From assembly GCA_029050995.1 (NCBI GenBank), contig JAIDLO010000086.1, positions 1 through 9,317 of the forward strand: a stretch of DNA of 9,317 nt. Direction: 5' to 3'. The notes beneath the pieces are model-generated. The model ran no database searches, had not been told where the DNA came from, and worked only from the letters and a program-made list of their open reading frames with translations. The translations under genes were made by a program, and so were the position numbers. Below, one piece after another: positions 1 to 5,665 of this stretch. The stretch's first letter is position 1, and each line of letters opens with the position of its first letter. Source of the DNA: Eubacterium sp. (GTDB lineage: Bacteria > Bacillota > Clostridia > Oscillospirales > Acutalibacteraceae).

Positions 1-1413
1 TACTTCTTCAGCCTCTTCTTTTTTATCTTCCATTTTGAAAACATAATCATTTCCCGGGAAAATAACATTCAGAATAATACCTACAACAGAAGCTGTTGCA
101 AGCGCTGAAATGCTGATTGAAGCTTCGCCGATTGAGAATGAAATGCCGTTTGAGCCAAGTGCAAGAACAAGAATAATTGCAGCAATAATTGTATTGCGTG
201 ACTTTGAAAAATCAACCTTTGCTTCAACAACATTTCTTACACCGACTGCTGAAATCATACCATAAAGCACGAAGGAGATACCGCCGATAACAGCTGTTGG
301 CATCAAGTTAATTGCAGCAGCGAATTTAGGTGACAAGGAGAATGCAATTGCAAAATAAGCAGCAATTCTGATAACTCTTGGGTCATAAACCTTTGAAAGC
401 GCAAGTACACCTGTGTTTTCGCCATAGGTTGTATTTGCAGGAGCACCGAAAAGAGAAGCTAAAATTGTTGCAAGACCGTCACCAAGAAGTGTTCTGTGTA
501 AGCCAGGATTGCTGATATAATTCTTACCGCATGTTGCTGAAATCGCAGAGATATCGCCGATATGCTCCATCATTGTAGCAAGTGCAATCGGAACAATTGC
601 GATGATTGCAGTAATCGCTGCACCGGAATCTCTTACTCCGCCGAATACGGTTGAGCTCCATTCAATCGGATTGCCGATCCAAGCAGCTTCCTTGAATGCC
701 TCAAGCTTGCTTGTTGAGAAAATAATCATACTTTCTTTTCCGTTAACAGCAATGTATTCCATACCGTCAACAACAATATTCTGACCTAAAGTTAAAGCTA
801 AAACAATAGCCACAACAACAGCACCAAGAAGTCCTAAAAGGATTGGGAGAATTTTAGCCATTCCCTTACCGAAAATGTTGAAAACAATAACAAGACCGAG
901 TGCTACAATTGCAAGCCACCAGTTATTTGCACAGTTTGAAATAGCTGACGGAGCAAGACCAAGACCGATTGCCATAATGATTGGACCTGTTACAACAGGT
1001 GGGAAAAGCTTCATAACCTTATTGATACCAACAATCTTGATAATACCGGCAAGAATAAGATAAAGAAGACCTGCACAAGCAACGCCAAGGCATGCATACG
1101 GCAGCATTTCTTTATTGGAGCTTCCGTCTGCATTAAACGGCGCAATAGCAAGATAGCCGCCTATAAATGCAAAGGAGGAGCCAAGAAATGCAGGAACTTT
1201 AAATTTTGTTAAGCAATGGAACAACAGTGTTCCGACACCTGCAAAAAGCAGTGTTGTTGAAACTGAAAGCCCTGTAAGCAACGGAACAAGGACAGTTGCG
1301 CCAAACATTGCGAACATATGCTGAAAACCAAGTAAAACCATTCTTGGCGCACCAAGCTTTCTTGCATCATAGATGCCTTCATTTCCTATGGAAATTTTTT
1401 CTTTTTTAGACAT
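1..1413 (-). CDS. uraA: Uracil permease, NCS2 (nucleobase:cation symporter-2) family; 3' end beyond the window
   Basis: Translating from the ATG at 1413 gives 471 residues without a stop, so the C-terminus lies outside the window. The family imports uracil by proton symport across the cytoplasmic membrane. Visible hallmarks are the N-terminal QHMFAMFGATVLVPLL stretch (31-46), the MMEHIGDISA segment (281-290) with Glu283 and His284, and NTTYGENTGV (327-336) with Glu332. These two segments match the substrate-binding half-helices of E. coli UraA. Long hydrophobic stretches run through the protein, and an acidic/basic tail (EDKKEEAEE) begins near 462, so probably little is missing. The start is supported by AAAGGA eight bases upstream. 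The gene follows upp by 25 bases with no terminator between, so uptake and conversion of uracil are probably co-transcribed. Xanthine permeases belong to the same superfamily, but the upp neighbour and the motif details favour uracil. Confidence 0.9.
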   Translation of the reverse strand, partial: MSKKEKISIGNEGIYDARKLGAPRMVLLGFQHMFAMFGATVLVPLLTGLSVSTTLLFAGVGTLLFHCLTKFKVPAFLGSSFAFIGGYLAIAPFNADGSSNKEMLPYACLGVACAGLLYLILAGIIKIVGINKVMKLFPPVVTGPIIMAIGLGLAPSAISNCANNWWLAIVALGLVIVFNIFGKGMAKILPILLGLLGAVVVAIVLALTLGQNIVVDGMEYIAVNGKESMIIFSTSKLEAFKEAAWIGNPIEWSSTVFGGVRDSGAAITAIIAIVPIALATMMEHIGDISAISATCGKNYISNPGLHRTLLGDGLATILASLFGAPANTTYGENTGVLALSKVYDPRVIRIAAYFAIAFSLSPKFAAAINLMPTAVIGGISFVLYGMISAVGVRNVVEAKVDFSKSRNTIIAAIILVLALGSNGISFSIGEASISISALATASVVGIILNVIFPGNDYVFKMEDKKEEAEEV

Positions 1414-1438
1414 AAGTAAATCCTTTCTTTATAAAAGC

Positions 1439-2071
1439 TTATTTCGTTCCGAAAATTCTGTCTCCCGCATCGCCGAGACCCGGAACAATATAGCCGTTTT
1501 CGTTAAGACGCTCGTCCATTCCTGCTGCAAAGATATCAACATCAGGATGTGCTTCCTTAAGAGCCTCAAGACCTTCCGGTGCTGCAATAATGCACAGGAA
1601 TTTTATTGATCTTGGATTTCTCTTTTTAATCTGAGAAATCGCATCAATTGCAGAGCCGCCTGTTGCAAGCATAGGATCAACAACGAAAACATCACGCTCT
1701 TCGATATCCTTTGGCAGCTTGCAGTAATACTCAACAGGCTGCAGTGTTTCTTCATCCCTGTAAAGACCGATATGGCCGATTCTTGCAGACGGAACAAGCA
1801 TAAGTGCACCCTCTACCATACCAAGACCTGCACGAAGAATCGGAACAAAAGCAAGCTTTCTGCCTGCAATTTCCTTACAATGTGCAATTCCGCAAGGTGT
1901 CTGCACATCCTTATTATGAAGAGGCAAATCTCTTGTTGCATCATAAATCATCAGCATTGCAATTTCATTTACCAAATCTCTGAATTCTTTTGTGCTTGTG
2001 TTTTCATCACGAAGAATACTGAGCTTATGCTGAATCAGCGGATGATCCATAATAATAATTTTTCTTTCCAT
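1439..2071 (-). CDS. upp: Uracil phosphoribosyltransferase
   Basis: A cytosolic pyrimidine-salvage enzyme converting uracil and PRPP to UMP and pyrophosphate. The 210 residues match the usual family length and the protein looks complete. Visible motifs are PILRAGLGM (77-85), the PRPP-binding loop VDPMLATGGSA (131-141) and the C-terminal uracil-binding segment GYIVPGLGDAGDRIFGT (193-209). The start Met-Glu-Arg-Lys is preceded by GAAAGGA at a normal distance, making it better than the internal Met8. It is the first gene of a two-gene unit with the uracil permease. Its TATAAT box lies only about 25 bases upstream of the start codon, so the leader is too short for a PyrR-type attenuator. Nothing odd is seen in the coding sequence. 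Confidence 0.97.
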   Translation of the reverse strand: MERKIIIMDHPLIQHKLSILRDENTSTKEFRDLVNEIAMLMIYDATRDLPLHNKDVQTPCGIAHCKEIAGRKLAFVPILRAGLGMVEGALMLVPSARIGHIGLYRDEETLQPVEYYCKLPKDIEERDVFVVDPMLATGGSAIDAISQIKKRNPRSIKFLCIIAAPEGLEALKEAHPDVDIFAAGMDERLNENGYIVPGLGDAGDRIFGTK

Positions 2072-2096
2072 AACCGAATTCCTTTCTATTTATTCT

Positions 2097-2102
2097 ATTA
2101 TA
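2097..2102 (-). promoter_or_regulatory. Likely -10 box of the upp-uraA promoter
   Basis: Read on the minus strand this is a consensus TATAAT. Transcription should begin near 2090, giving a leader of about 20 bases before the upp ATG. No good -35 box sits 17 bases upstream; the best nearby TTGAAA is 22 bases away, so an activator or a weak -35 is possible. About 90 AT-rich bases with no clear structure separate it from repeat E1. Confidence 0.6.
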
Positions 2103-2190
2103 CCCTATCATAGTACATCTCTTTTTTCAACAAAATGCGACTTACAAATAGTTACAAAATGGTTAAATGTGCATAAAACCCAGCTTTTTG

Positions 2191-2229
2191 ACAAAAGAAA
2201 AAGCAGTGCTTAGCCAAACAAAAGTCGAA
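2191..2229 (-). terminator. Possible terminator formed by the outer stem of E1 plus a T-rich tract
   Basis: On the minus strand the closing arm of E1 (ending GCACTGCT at 2202) runs directly into TTTTCTTTTG. Its partner arm lies at 2472-2501, so the full hairpin would hold about 245 bases in its loop. A stem followed at once by a T-rich run is the shape of an intrinsic terminator and would end the transcript of the metallopeptidase gene. The very large loop makes efficient termination uncertain. Confidence 0.4.
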
Positions 2230-2501
2230 CCCAATAGCCCAAAATAATCAGATTTTCGCACCTATCGCCATTTTTTGCCTTGATATACGACAGTATACCT
2301 GCGTCAAAGAAATGACACTATGCACAAAAATCTGGTTATTTTAGGTGCTTCGCAGTTTAGCTTTAGCAATTTTGTTCAAAGACAAGGCAAAAAACGCAGG
2401 AATACTTTCCGTATTCCGAGGCTTTTTAACGCAGTATTTGGGCATAAATTGCAAAGCTAAACCTTATTTTGTTCAACTTTTGTTTGGCTAACCGCACTGC
2501 T
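2202..2501 (-). repeat. Structured intergenic repeat, copy E1 (300 bp, complementary ends, two hairpin arms)
   Basis: Not a family I recognise. The ends are complementary: 2202-2225 (AGCAGTGC, then TTAGCCAAACAAAAGT) against 2476-2501, with two unpaired bases. Inside are two arms. The first pairs 2241-2256 with 2327-2342 (15 of 16 plus one G-U) and carries a small hairpin TATAC-GACA-GTATA (2284-2297). The second pairs 2355-2372 with 2446-2462 (17 pairs, one bulge) and carries GGAATAC-TTTCC-GTATTCC (2399-2417). The arms are joined by TATTTTAGGTGCTTCGCAGTTT-like sequence (2338-2358), almost identical in copy E2. Other shared blocks are the CCTGCG plus CAAAGAAATG region (2298-2313) and AAGACAAGGCA (2379-2389). 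The copy starts five bases after the stop codon of the minus-strand gene at 2507. No ORF, transposase or clear target-site duplication is seen. It could be a structured 3' UTR element, a small RNA or a non-autonomous mobile element. Confidence 0.8.
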
Positions 2502-2506
2502 AATCA

Positions 2507-3199
2507 TTATTTTTTATTCTTTAAAACTTTATCGCACTCTTTCCAATTCGGGCAAACGGAGGACAAGAGATTATAGAAATCCTTTGAATGATTCTGATGA
2601 ACAAAGTGGCAATATTCATGATAAACAACCGATTTAATAACATTCAAATCATAAACTGCAAGGCGAAGATTGAGCGTTATAAGGTTTCTTTTATGATAGC
2701 AATTCCCCCACTGCGACTTTAAATCTTTAATTTTAAGACTTGGAACAGCATTACAGACAGTTTTGAACGGCGGATAGCATTCTTCTATAAGCTTTGGGAA
2801 AAGGACATTTGCGGTATTGACAAGCAGTGTATGATAAATATTCTGCTTAATCTCGGAATTATTGATATCCGTTAAATAAAATGTTATATCATCCTCGCTG
2901 ATAAAATAGGAATTCTCTGTGTTTTCTTCAAGAATAAGGTTATAGGATTTACCGAGAAGCTTTACAATACCCCCCTCTTCCAATGATAATGCAGAATTCC
3001 GTGCATTCATTTTATCAATAGAAGATAAAATCTTATCCCCATTTTCTGCAACAAACCTGTTGATAACCGCTTTCGGCACAAGCGGACTTGCAGACACAAC
3101 AACCGCACCGTCACGCTTTACACGAAGATTGATATTTTTAACATTTTTTCTGATTAAAGAATATTCAATTTTTCTTTCTTTGAATTCAATGCTTTCCAT
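2507..3199 (-). CDS. YgjP-like (DUF45/SprT-like) zinc metallopeptidase
   Basis: 230 residues. The C-terminal half carries a zinc site HEYCH (194-198) with a third likely ligand His204 in QNHSKDFY, followed by CPNWKECDKVL. Upstream is KSQWGNCYHKRNLITLNLRLA (161-181). This arrangement is typical of the YgjP/DUF45 group. The N-terminal half has the usual basic beta-rich start (NINLRVKRDGAVVVSASP, 22-39). No signal peptide or membrane helix is visible, so it is probably cytosolic. The substrate is unknown; members often sit beside restriction or housekeeping genes, and this context does not settle it. The start has a poor ribosome binding site (AGG about 14 bases upstream), yet an in-frame TAA three codons upstream rules out a longer form. 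It follows the 183-residue membrane-protein gene across an intrinsic terminator and has no obvious promoter, so expression may be low and depend on read-through. Repeat E1 starts five bases after its stop. Confidence 0.88.
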   Translation of the reverse strand: MESIEFKERKIEYSLIRKNVKNINLRVKRDGAVVVSASPLVPKAVINRFVAENGDKILSSIDKMNARNSALSLEEGGIVKLLGKSYNLILEENTENSYFISEDDITFYLTDINNSEIKQNIYHTLLVNTANVLFPKLIEECYPPFKTVCNAVPSLKIKDLKSQWGNCYHKRNLITLNLRLAVYDLNVIKSVVYHEYCHFVHQNHSKDFYNLLSSVCPNWKECDKVLKNKK

Positions 3200-3226
3200 A
3201 TTATCTTAATAACCTACTTACCAATT

Positions 3227-3258
3227 TAAAAGGCTGTTATGCCAATACATAACAACCT
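3227..3258 (-). terminator. Intrinsic terminator after the 183-residue membrane-protein gene
   Basis: On the minus strand AGGTTGTTATG (3258-3248) pairs with CATAACAGCCT (3241-3231) around the loop TATTGG, with one G-U pair, followed by TTTAAATT. It lies 13 bases after the stop at 3272. The same position read on the plus strand would hold a C-A mismatch, so the minus direction is the intended one, though the plus strand also ends in TTTTTT. Confidence 0.75.
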
Positions 3259-3271
3259 TTTTTCTGTATCA

Positions 3272-3823
3272 TTATTGCTGTACTGAAGAATCATCAGGAG
3301 TATTGTTGTCTTCCGCATTCTGAGGGCAAGGATTATAATAATTTACCTGCTCAGAATTCTGCTGCATTTCTTCAACAGGTATTTTTTTGAGCTTTGAATA
3401 AGCAATGATACCAAGTATCAAATCATAAATAACCCATGCGTGAAAAGCGATATCAATAAAATAACTTGCCTGAAAATATGAAGATATATCATACAGCAAG
3501 ACTGCTGAGTCAATACCGAATAATACCAATGCAACAATTATAAAAACATTCTTTTTCTTTGCGCCTAACCACAAAGCAACATAAATCAGAGCCATAAGAA
3601 TGGCAATAGCTATACCGATATAAAGATAGCTTTTTTCCTGCATATCTGCAGCCATATCTGCAAAAATGAATGTAACAAGCTGCGGAACATAAGCGGAAAA
3701 GGTAAACACCATATCTGAATTAATAGCAATCAATACTGTATTTGCGATTGTTAAAACAGCAACCAGAATAATTGATGTTTTAGCTGTATTAATCCTTTTC
3801 TGTAATTTTTCAATTTCTTGCAT
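3272..3823 (-). CDS. Small four-helix membrane protein of unknown function
   Basis: 183 residues from the chosen start; I do not recognise a family. Four hydrophobic segments lie at about 15-35, 66-88, 92-112 and 123-143. A short amphipathic, basic N-terminus (MQEIEKLQKRINTAKTS) precedes them, and a polar Asn/Gln/Asp/Ser-rich cytosolic-type tail follows from about 150, with PCP near 165-167. No catalytic motif is visible. An in-frame ATG at 3832 would add three residues but touches the AAAAGG ribosome binding site directly; the ATG at 3823 has a normal eight-base gap and is preferred. The gene has its own promoter (3863-3891) and is followed by a terminator, so it is effectively its own unit with possible read-through into the metallopeptidase. 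Small multi-helix proteins with such disordered tails are common and uncharacterised in Clostridia. Confidence 0.75.
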   Translation of the reverse strand: MQEIEKLQKRINTAKTSIILVAVLTIANTVLIAINSDMVFTFSAYVPQLVTFIFADMAADMQEKSYLYIGIAIAILMALIYVALWLGAKKKNVFIIVALVLFGIDSAVLLYDISSYFQASYFIDIAFHAWVIYDLILGIIAYSKLKKIPVEEMQQNSEQVNYYNPCPQNAEDNNTPDDSSVQQ

Positions 3824-3862
3824 AATCATCATCCTTTTGTTTTGAATTTTTGTGTTATTAAA

Positions 3863-3891
3863 ATTTTATCATTTGCAGTATTACTTGTCAA
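3863..3891 (-). promoter_or_regulatory. Sigma-A type promoter of the 183-residue membrane-protein gene
   Basis: On the minus strand TTGACA (3891-3886) and TAAAAT (3868-3863) are separated by exactly 17 bases, with TGA just before the -10 box giving an extended -10 TG. The start codon lies about 40 bases downstream. It sits just after the terminator of the hyp-containing operon, so the two units are cleanly separated. Confidence 0.8.
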
Positions 3892-3899
3892 TAGCAGCA

Positions 3900-3929
3900 A
3901 ACGAAAACCCATTGCCGAAGCAATGGGTT
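3900..3929 (-). terminator. Intrinsic terminator with UUCG tetraloop, end of the hypB-to-membrane-protein operon
   Basis: On the minus strand AACCCATTGC (3929-3920), TTCG, then GCAATGGGTT (3915-3906) form a perfect ten-pair stem closed by the very stable C(UUCG)G loop, followed by TTCGTTT. No gene lies between the stop at 4217 and this hairpin, only repeat E2, so it ends the transcript that includes E2. Confidence 0.85.
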
Positions 3930-3941
3930 CTTTTCAAATGA

Positions 3942-4220
3942 TTAAGTTGGCAGTAGTCGAAATAATATGCCTAAAATACAAAATAATGGCATCTTTGCAC
4001 ATTTTTTGTCTTGCCATACGTGAGTATGCCTGCGACAAAGAAATGCACAAATCCACTCATAATTTTGTATTTTAGGTGCCTTGCAGTTTTGAAGTGAAGA
4101 TTTTGCGTCAAGACAAGGCACAATTATTTTTGCATACTGCCGTATTCATAAATAGTTTAACGAAGTATTGGCGGAAAAGATTGGTTCAAAACCATATTCT
4201 TTCGACTACCGCCAACTTAA
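3942..4220 (-). repeat. Structured intergenic repeat, copy E2 (279 bp, complementary ends, two hairpin arms)
   Basis: Same architecture and orientation as E1. The ends 3942-3962 and 4200-4220 are a 21-base inverted repeat with one mismatch, beginning TTAAGTTGGC on both sides. The first arm pairs 3970-3984 with 4062-4076 (15 perfect pairs) and carries CATAC-GTGA-GTATG (4015-4028). The second pairs 4086-4093 with 4185-4192 (eight pairs) and continues imperfectly inward. The junction TATTTTAGGTGCCTTGCAGTTTT (4068-4090), CCTGCGACAAAGAAATG (4029-4044) and CAAGACAAGGCA (4109-4120) match E1 closely, whereas the stem sequences do not. The right end overlaps the stop codon of the membrane protein at 4217, so the element starts immediately at the 3' end of that gene and is transcribed with it. 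No ORF or clear target-site duplication is seen. Confidence 0.8.
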
Positions 4221-5257
4221 GCAATCTTATTTGCATCTGCTGCTCTCTGAAGAGCAAGCTTGTAATCCTTCTGATCTGTGAAAATCTCATTTGTATATGG
4301 ATTCTTCTTCTGGTTCTTAGAACGCATAATAATAGCTGTAAGAACGCATACATTAATTGCAATAGAAAGAATAGCAATAACTGCCTGAGCCTTTGGATTT
4401 GCAGAAGTAGGAGCTGCTGCGCCCATAACATATCCCTCTGGGTAAACTGTTGTAAGAACAGAGAATTTGCTCTTATCAAGGAAGATTGGGAATACCTGAG
4501 CAAACATACACCAGAGTGCAAGTGTGTTTGCACGGTTCTGAATCCAGCCGCCCTTGTTCCAGAATGCATTTGCAAATGTAGGAGCAAGAAGAAGAGCAAG
4601 ACCGCAGTACCAGGAATGGTTTGGAAGATTAAGATAAGTATACTCAAAGTTCCAGATATCATAAGCTAAGATGTAGCACCATGTCATATCCGGCCAAAGC
4701 ATATCCTGCTTATTCTTTGATGCATAGATACCTAACCAGCCTGTCATACAGAAGATGTTGATGATACCGGCAATACCATTAAGCCAGTTCCACCAGCCGC
4801 CGTAGATCCAAACATTCTCTGATGAGAACCACCAACCGCCGTTGAAGCCGCCCTTGATAGCAGATTCAAAATCAGAAGCAACTGCAATAAGAATGTTGAT
4901 TGCAACGATTAAGAACGGGAAAAGCTTAAACAAGTCTTTTTTTGCGAAGCTCCACTTATATTTAAGCATCATAAAGCCGATACAGCCTGCTGTTGCAGCA
5001 TAAAGCTTAGCATAGTGGAACCAACCGTTCATATAAAGATGTGTCTGATTGTTTACTGCCCATTCAGCACCCGTTTTAGCACCGATAGCAATAGCAACAA
5101 AATATACCGTTAAAGCAGCAGGTAATGCAACAAACAAAGCTAAACCGCCTGCCTTTGTACGGCGAGCAATCTCGTTGAATATAACGAGAGCGGCGAAAAC
5201 AAGCACCCAGCCAACAAGCTGATAAAGCGCATTATCGCCATAAATTTGGAATAACAT
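4217..5257 (-). CDS. Trp-rich polytopic membrane protein of unknown function (DUF5692-like)
   Basis: 346 residues from the chosen start, with about nine hydrophobic segments (roughly 11-30, 38-60, 84-99, 110-127, 157-178, 190-208, 214-232, 243-260, 290-310). The family resembles what I know as DUF5692, but I cannot confirm that. Trp and aromatic residues are very abundant, including GGWWFSS (140-146) and GGWWNWLNG (153-161). A striking polar block inside or next to the membrane is CYILAYDIWNFEYTYLNLPN (194-213) followed by HSWYCG (214-219). Asp200, Asn203, Glu205, His214 and Cys218 there could bind a metal or substrate. An ATG two codons earlier (5263) abuts the GGGAGG ribosome binding site, so 5257 with a six-base gap is preferred. 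It is the last gene of the operon with hypB, the Fe-S/FAD oxidoreductase and hypA. It may be the membrane partner or the nickel client of that set; this is inference. Repeat E2 begins at its stop codon. Confidence 0.82.
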   Translation of the reverse strand: MLFQIYGDNALYQLVGWVLVFAALVIFNEIARRTKAGGLALFVALPAALTVYFVAIAIGAKTGAEWAVNNQTHLYMNGWFHYAKLYAATAGCIGFMMLKYKWSFAKKDLFKLFPFLIVAINILIAVASDFESAIKGGFNGGWWFSSENVWIYGGWWNWLNGIAGIINIFCMTGWLGIYASKNKQDMLWPDMTWCYILAYDIWNFEYTYLNLPNHSWYCGLALLLAPTFANAFWNKGGWIQNRANTLALWCMFAQVFPIFLDKSKFSVLTTVYPEGYVMGAAAPTSANPKAQAVIAILSIAINVCVLTAIIMRSKNQKKNPYTNEIFTDQKDYKLALQRAADANKIA

Positions 5258-5287
5258 AGTCATCCTCCCTTAAAAATTATATAATTT

Positions 5288-5308
5288 AGGCTCAAGAAAA
5301 GTGAACCT
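5288..5308 (-). other. Small hairpin between hypA and the membrane-protein gene
   Basis: On the minus strand AGGTTCA (5308-5302) pairs with TGAGCCT (5294-5288) around a seven-base loop, with one G-U pair. It lies just after the hypA stop and 24 bases before the GGGAGG ribosome binding site. There is no T-run directly after it, so it is more likely to shape mRNA processing or relative expression than to terminate. The stem is short and could be chance. Confidence 0.35.
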
Positions 5309-5315
5309 TAGCTTC

Positions 5316-5660
5316 CTAAACAGCCTCAATTTCCTTTATGTTAATCTCATTTCCGGAAACAAGGTAAGTGCTTTCGGATTTGCAGTTCGGGCATATTTTT
5401 CCGTGTTCAACTGTTTCATAAGTATTTTTACAGCTTTCACAATATGTTACCGCAGGTATAACCTCAATATTGAGCTTAGCGCCATTCATAAGCTCTTTTT
5501 TTGCGCATGCCCAGTTCCAGCAGTCATCAAGATAATTATGAAGCACACCCGAAACCTCGCCAAGCTCAATCGTAACTGAGTTAACCTTTTTCAGTTTGTT
5601 TTGGGCTGCAACATCCTCAACGCTTTTTATAATATGAAAAACAATTCCAAGTTCATGCAT
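5316..5660 (-). CDS. hypA: Nickel-insertion accessory protein HypA
   Basis: 114 residues, the normal family length. HypA hands nickel to target enzymes, classically [NiFe]-hydrogenase, together with the GTPase HypB. The invariant N-terminus Met-His-Glu is present; His2 is the nickel ligand in studied members. The structural zinc site is intact as C74-x2-C77 and C90-x2-C93. The gene starts five bases after the stop of the 941-residue oxidoreductase, and its ribosome binding site (AAAAAGG) lies within the end of that gene, so translation is probably coupled. HypB is encoded two genes upstream in the same unit. No hypC, hypD, hypE, hypF or hydrogenase subunit is visible in the window. Confidence 0.95.
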   Translation of the reverse strand: MHELGIVFHIIKSVEDVAAQNKLKKVNSVTIELGEVSGVLHNYLDDCWNWACAKKELMNGAKLNIEVIPAVTYCESCKNTYETVEHGKICPNCKSESTYLVSGNEINIKEIEAV

Positions 5661-5665
5661 AATGA

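Noticed and set aside
1772..2113. A 113-codon plus-strand open frame opposite upp.
   Set aside because: It is antisense to a clear upp coding sequence, and its translation is Cys/His/Asn-rich, as expected of a shadow frame.
2202..2501. A riboswitch or PyrR-type leader controlling upp.
   Set aside because: E1 ends about 100 bases upstream of the likely upp -10 box, so it would not be part of the upp transcript. The leader itself is only about 20 bases long.
3818..4075. An 85-codon plus-strand open frame.
   Set aside because: It crosses the opposing promoter, the terminator and the left half of repeat E2, with no ribosome binding site or recognisable protein.
2202..4220. Integron attC sites, suggested by folded elements located right after stop codons.
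   Set aside because: At about 280-300 bp they are much longer than usual attC sites, no GTTRRRY/RYYYAAC end pair was found, and no integrase is visible.
2202..4220. A CRISPR array.
   Set aside because: There are only two long copies with internal pairing and no short regularly spaced repeats or cas genes.
4076..4669. A 197-codon plus-strand open frame.
   Set aside because: It runs across the right half of repeat E2 and then antisense to the membrane-protein gene; it is rich in Cys, Leu and Asn with no ribosome binding site or family resemblance.
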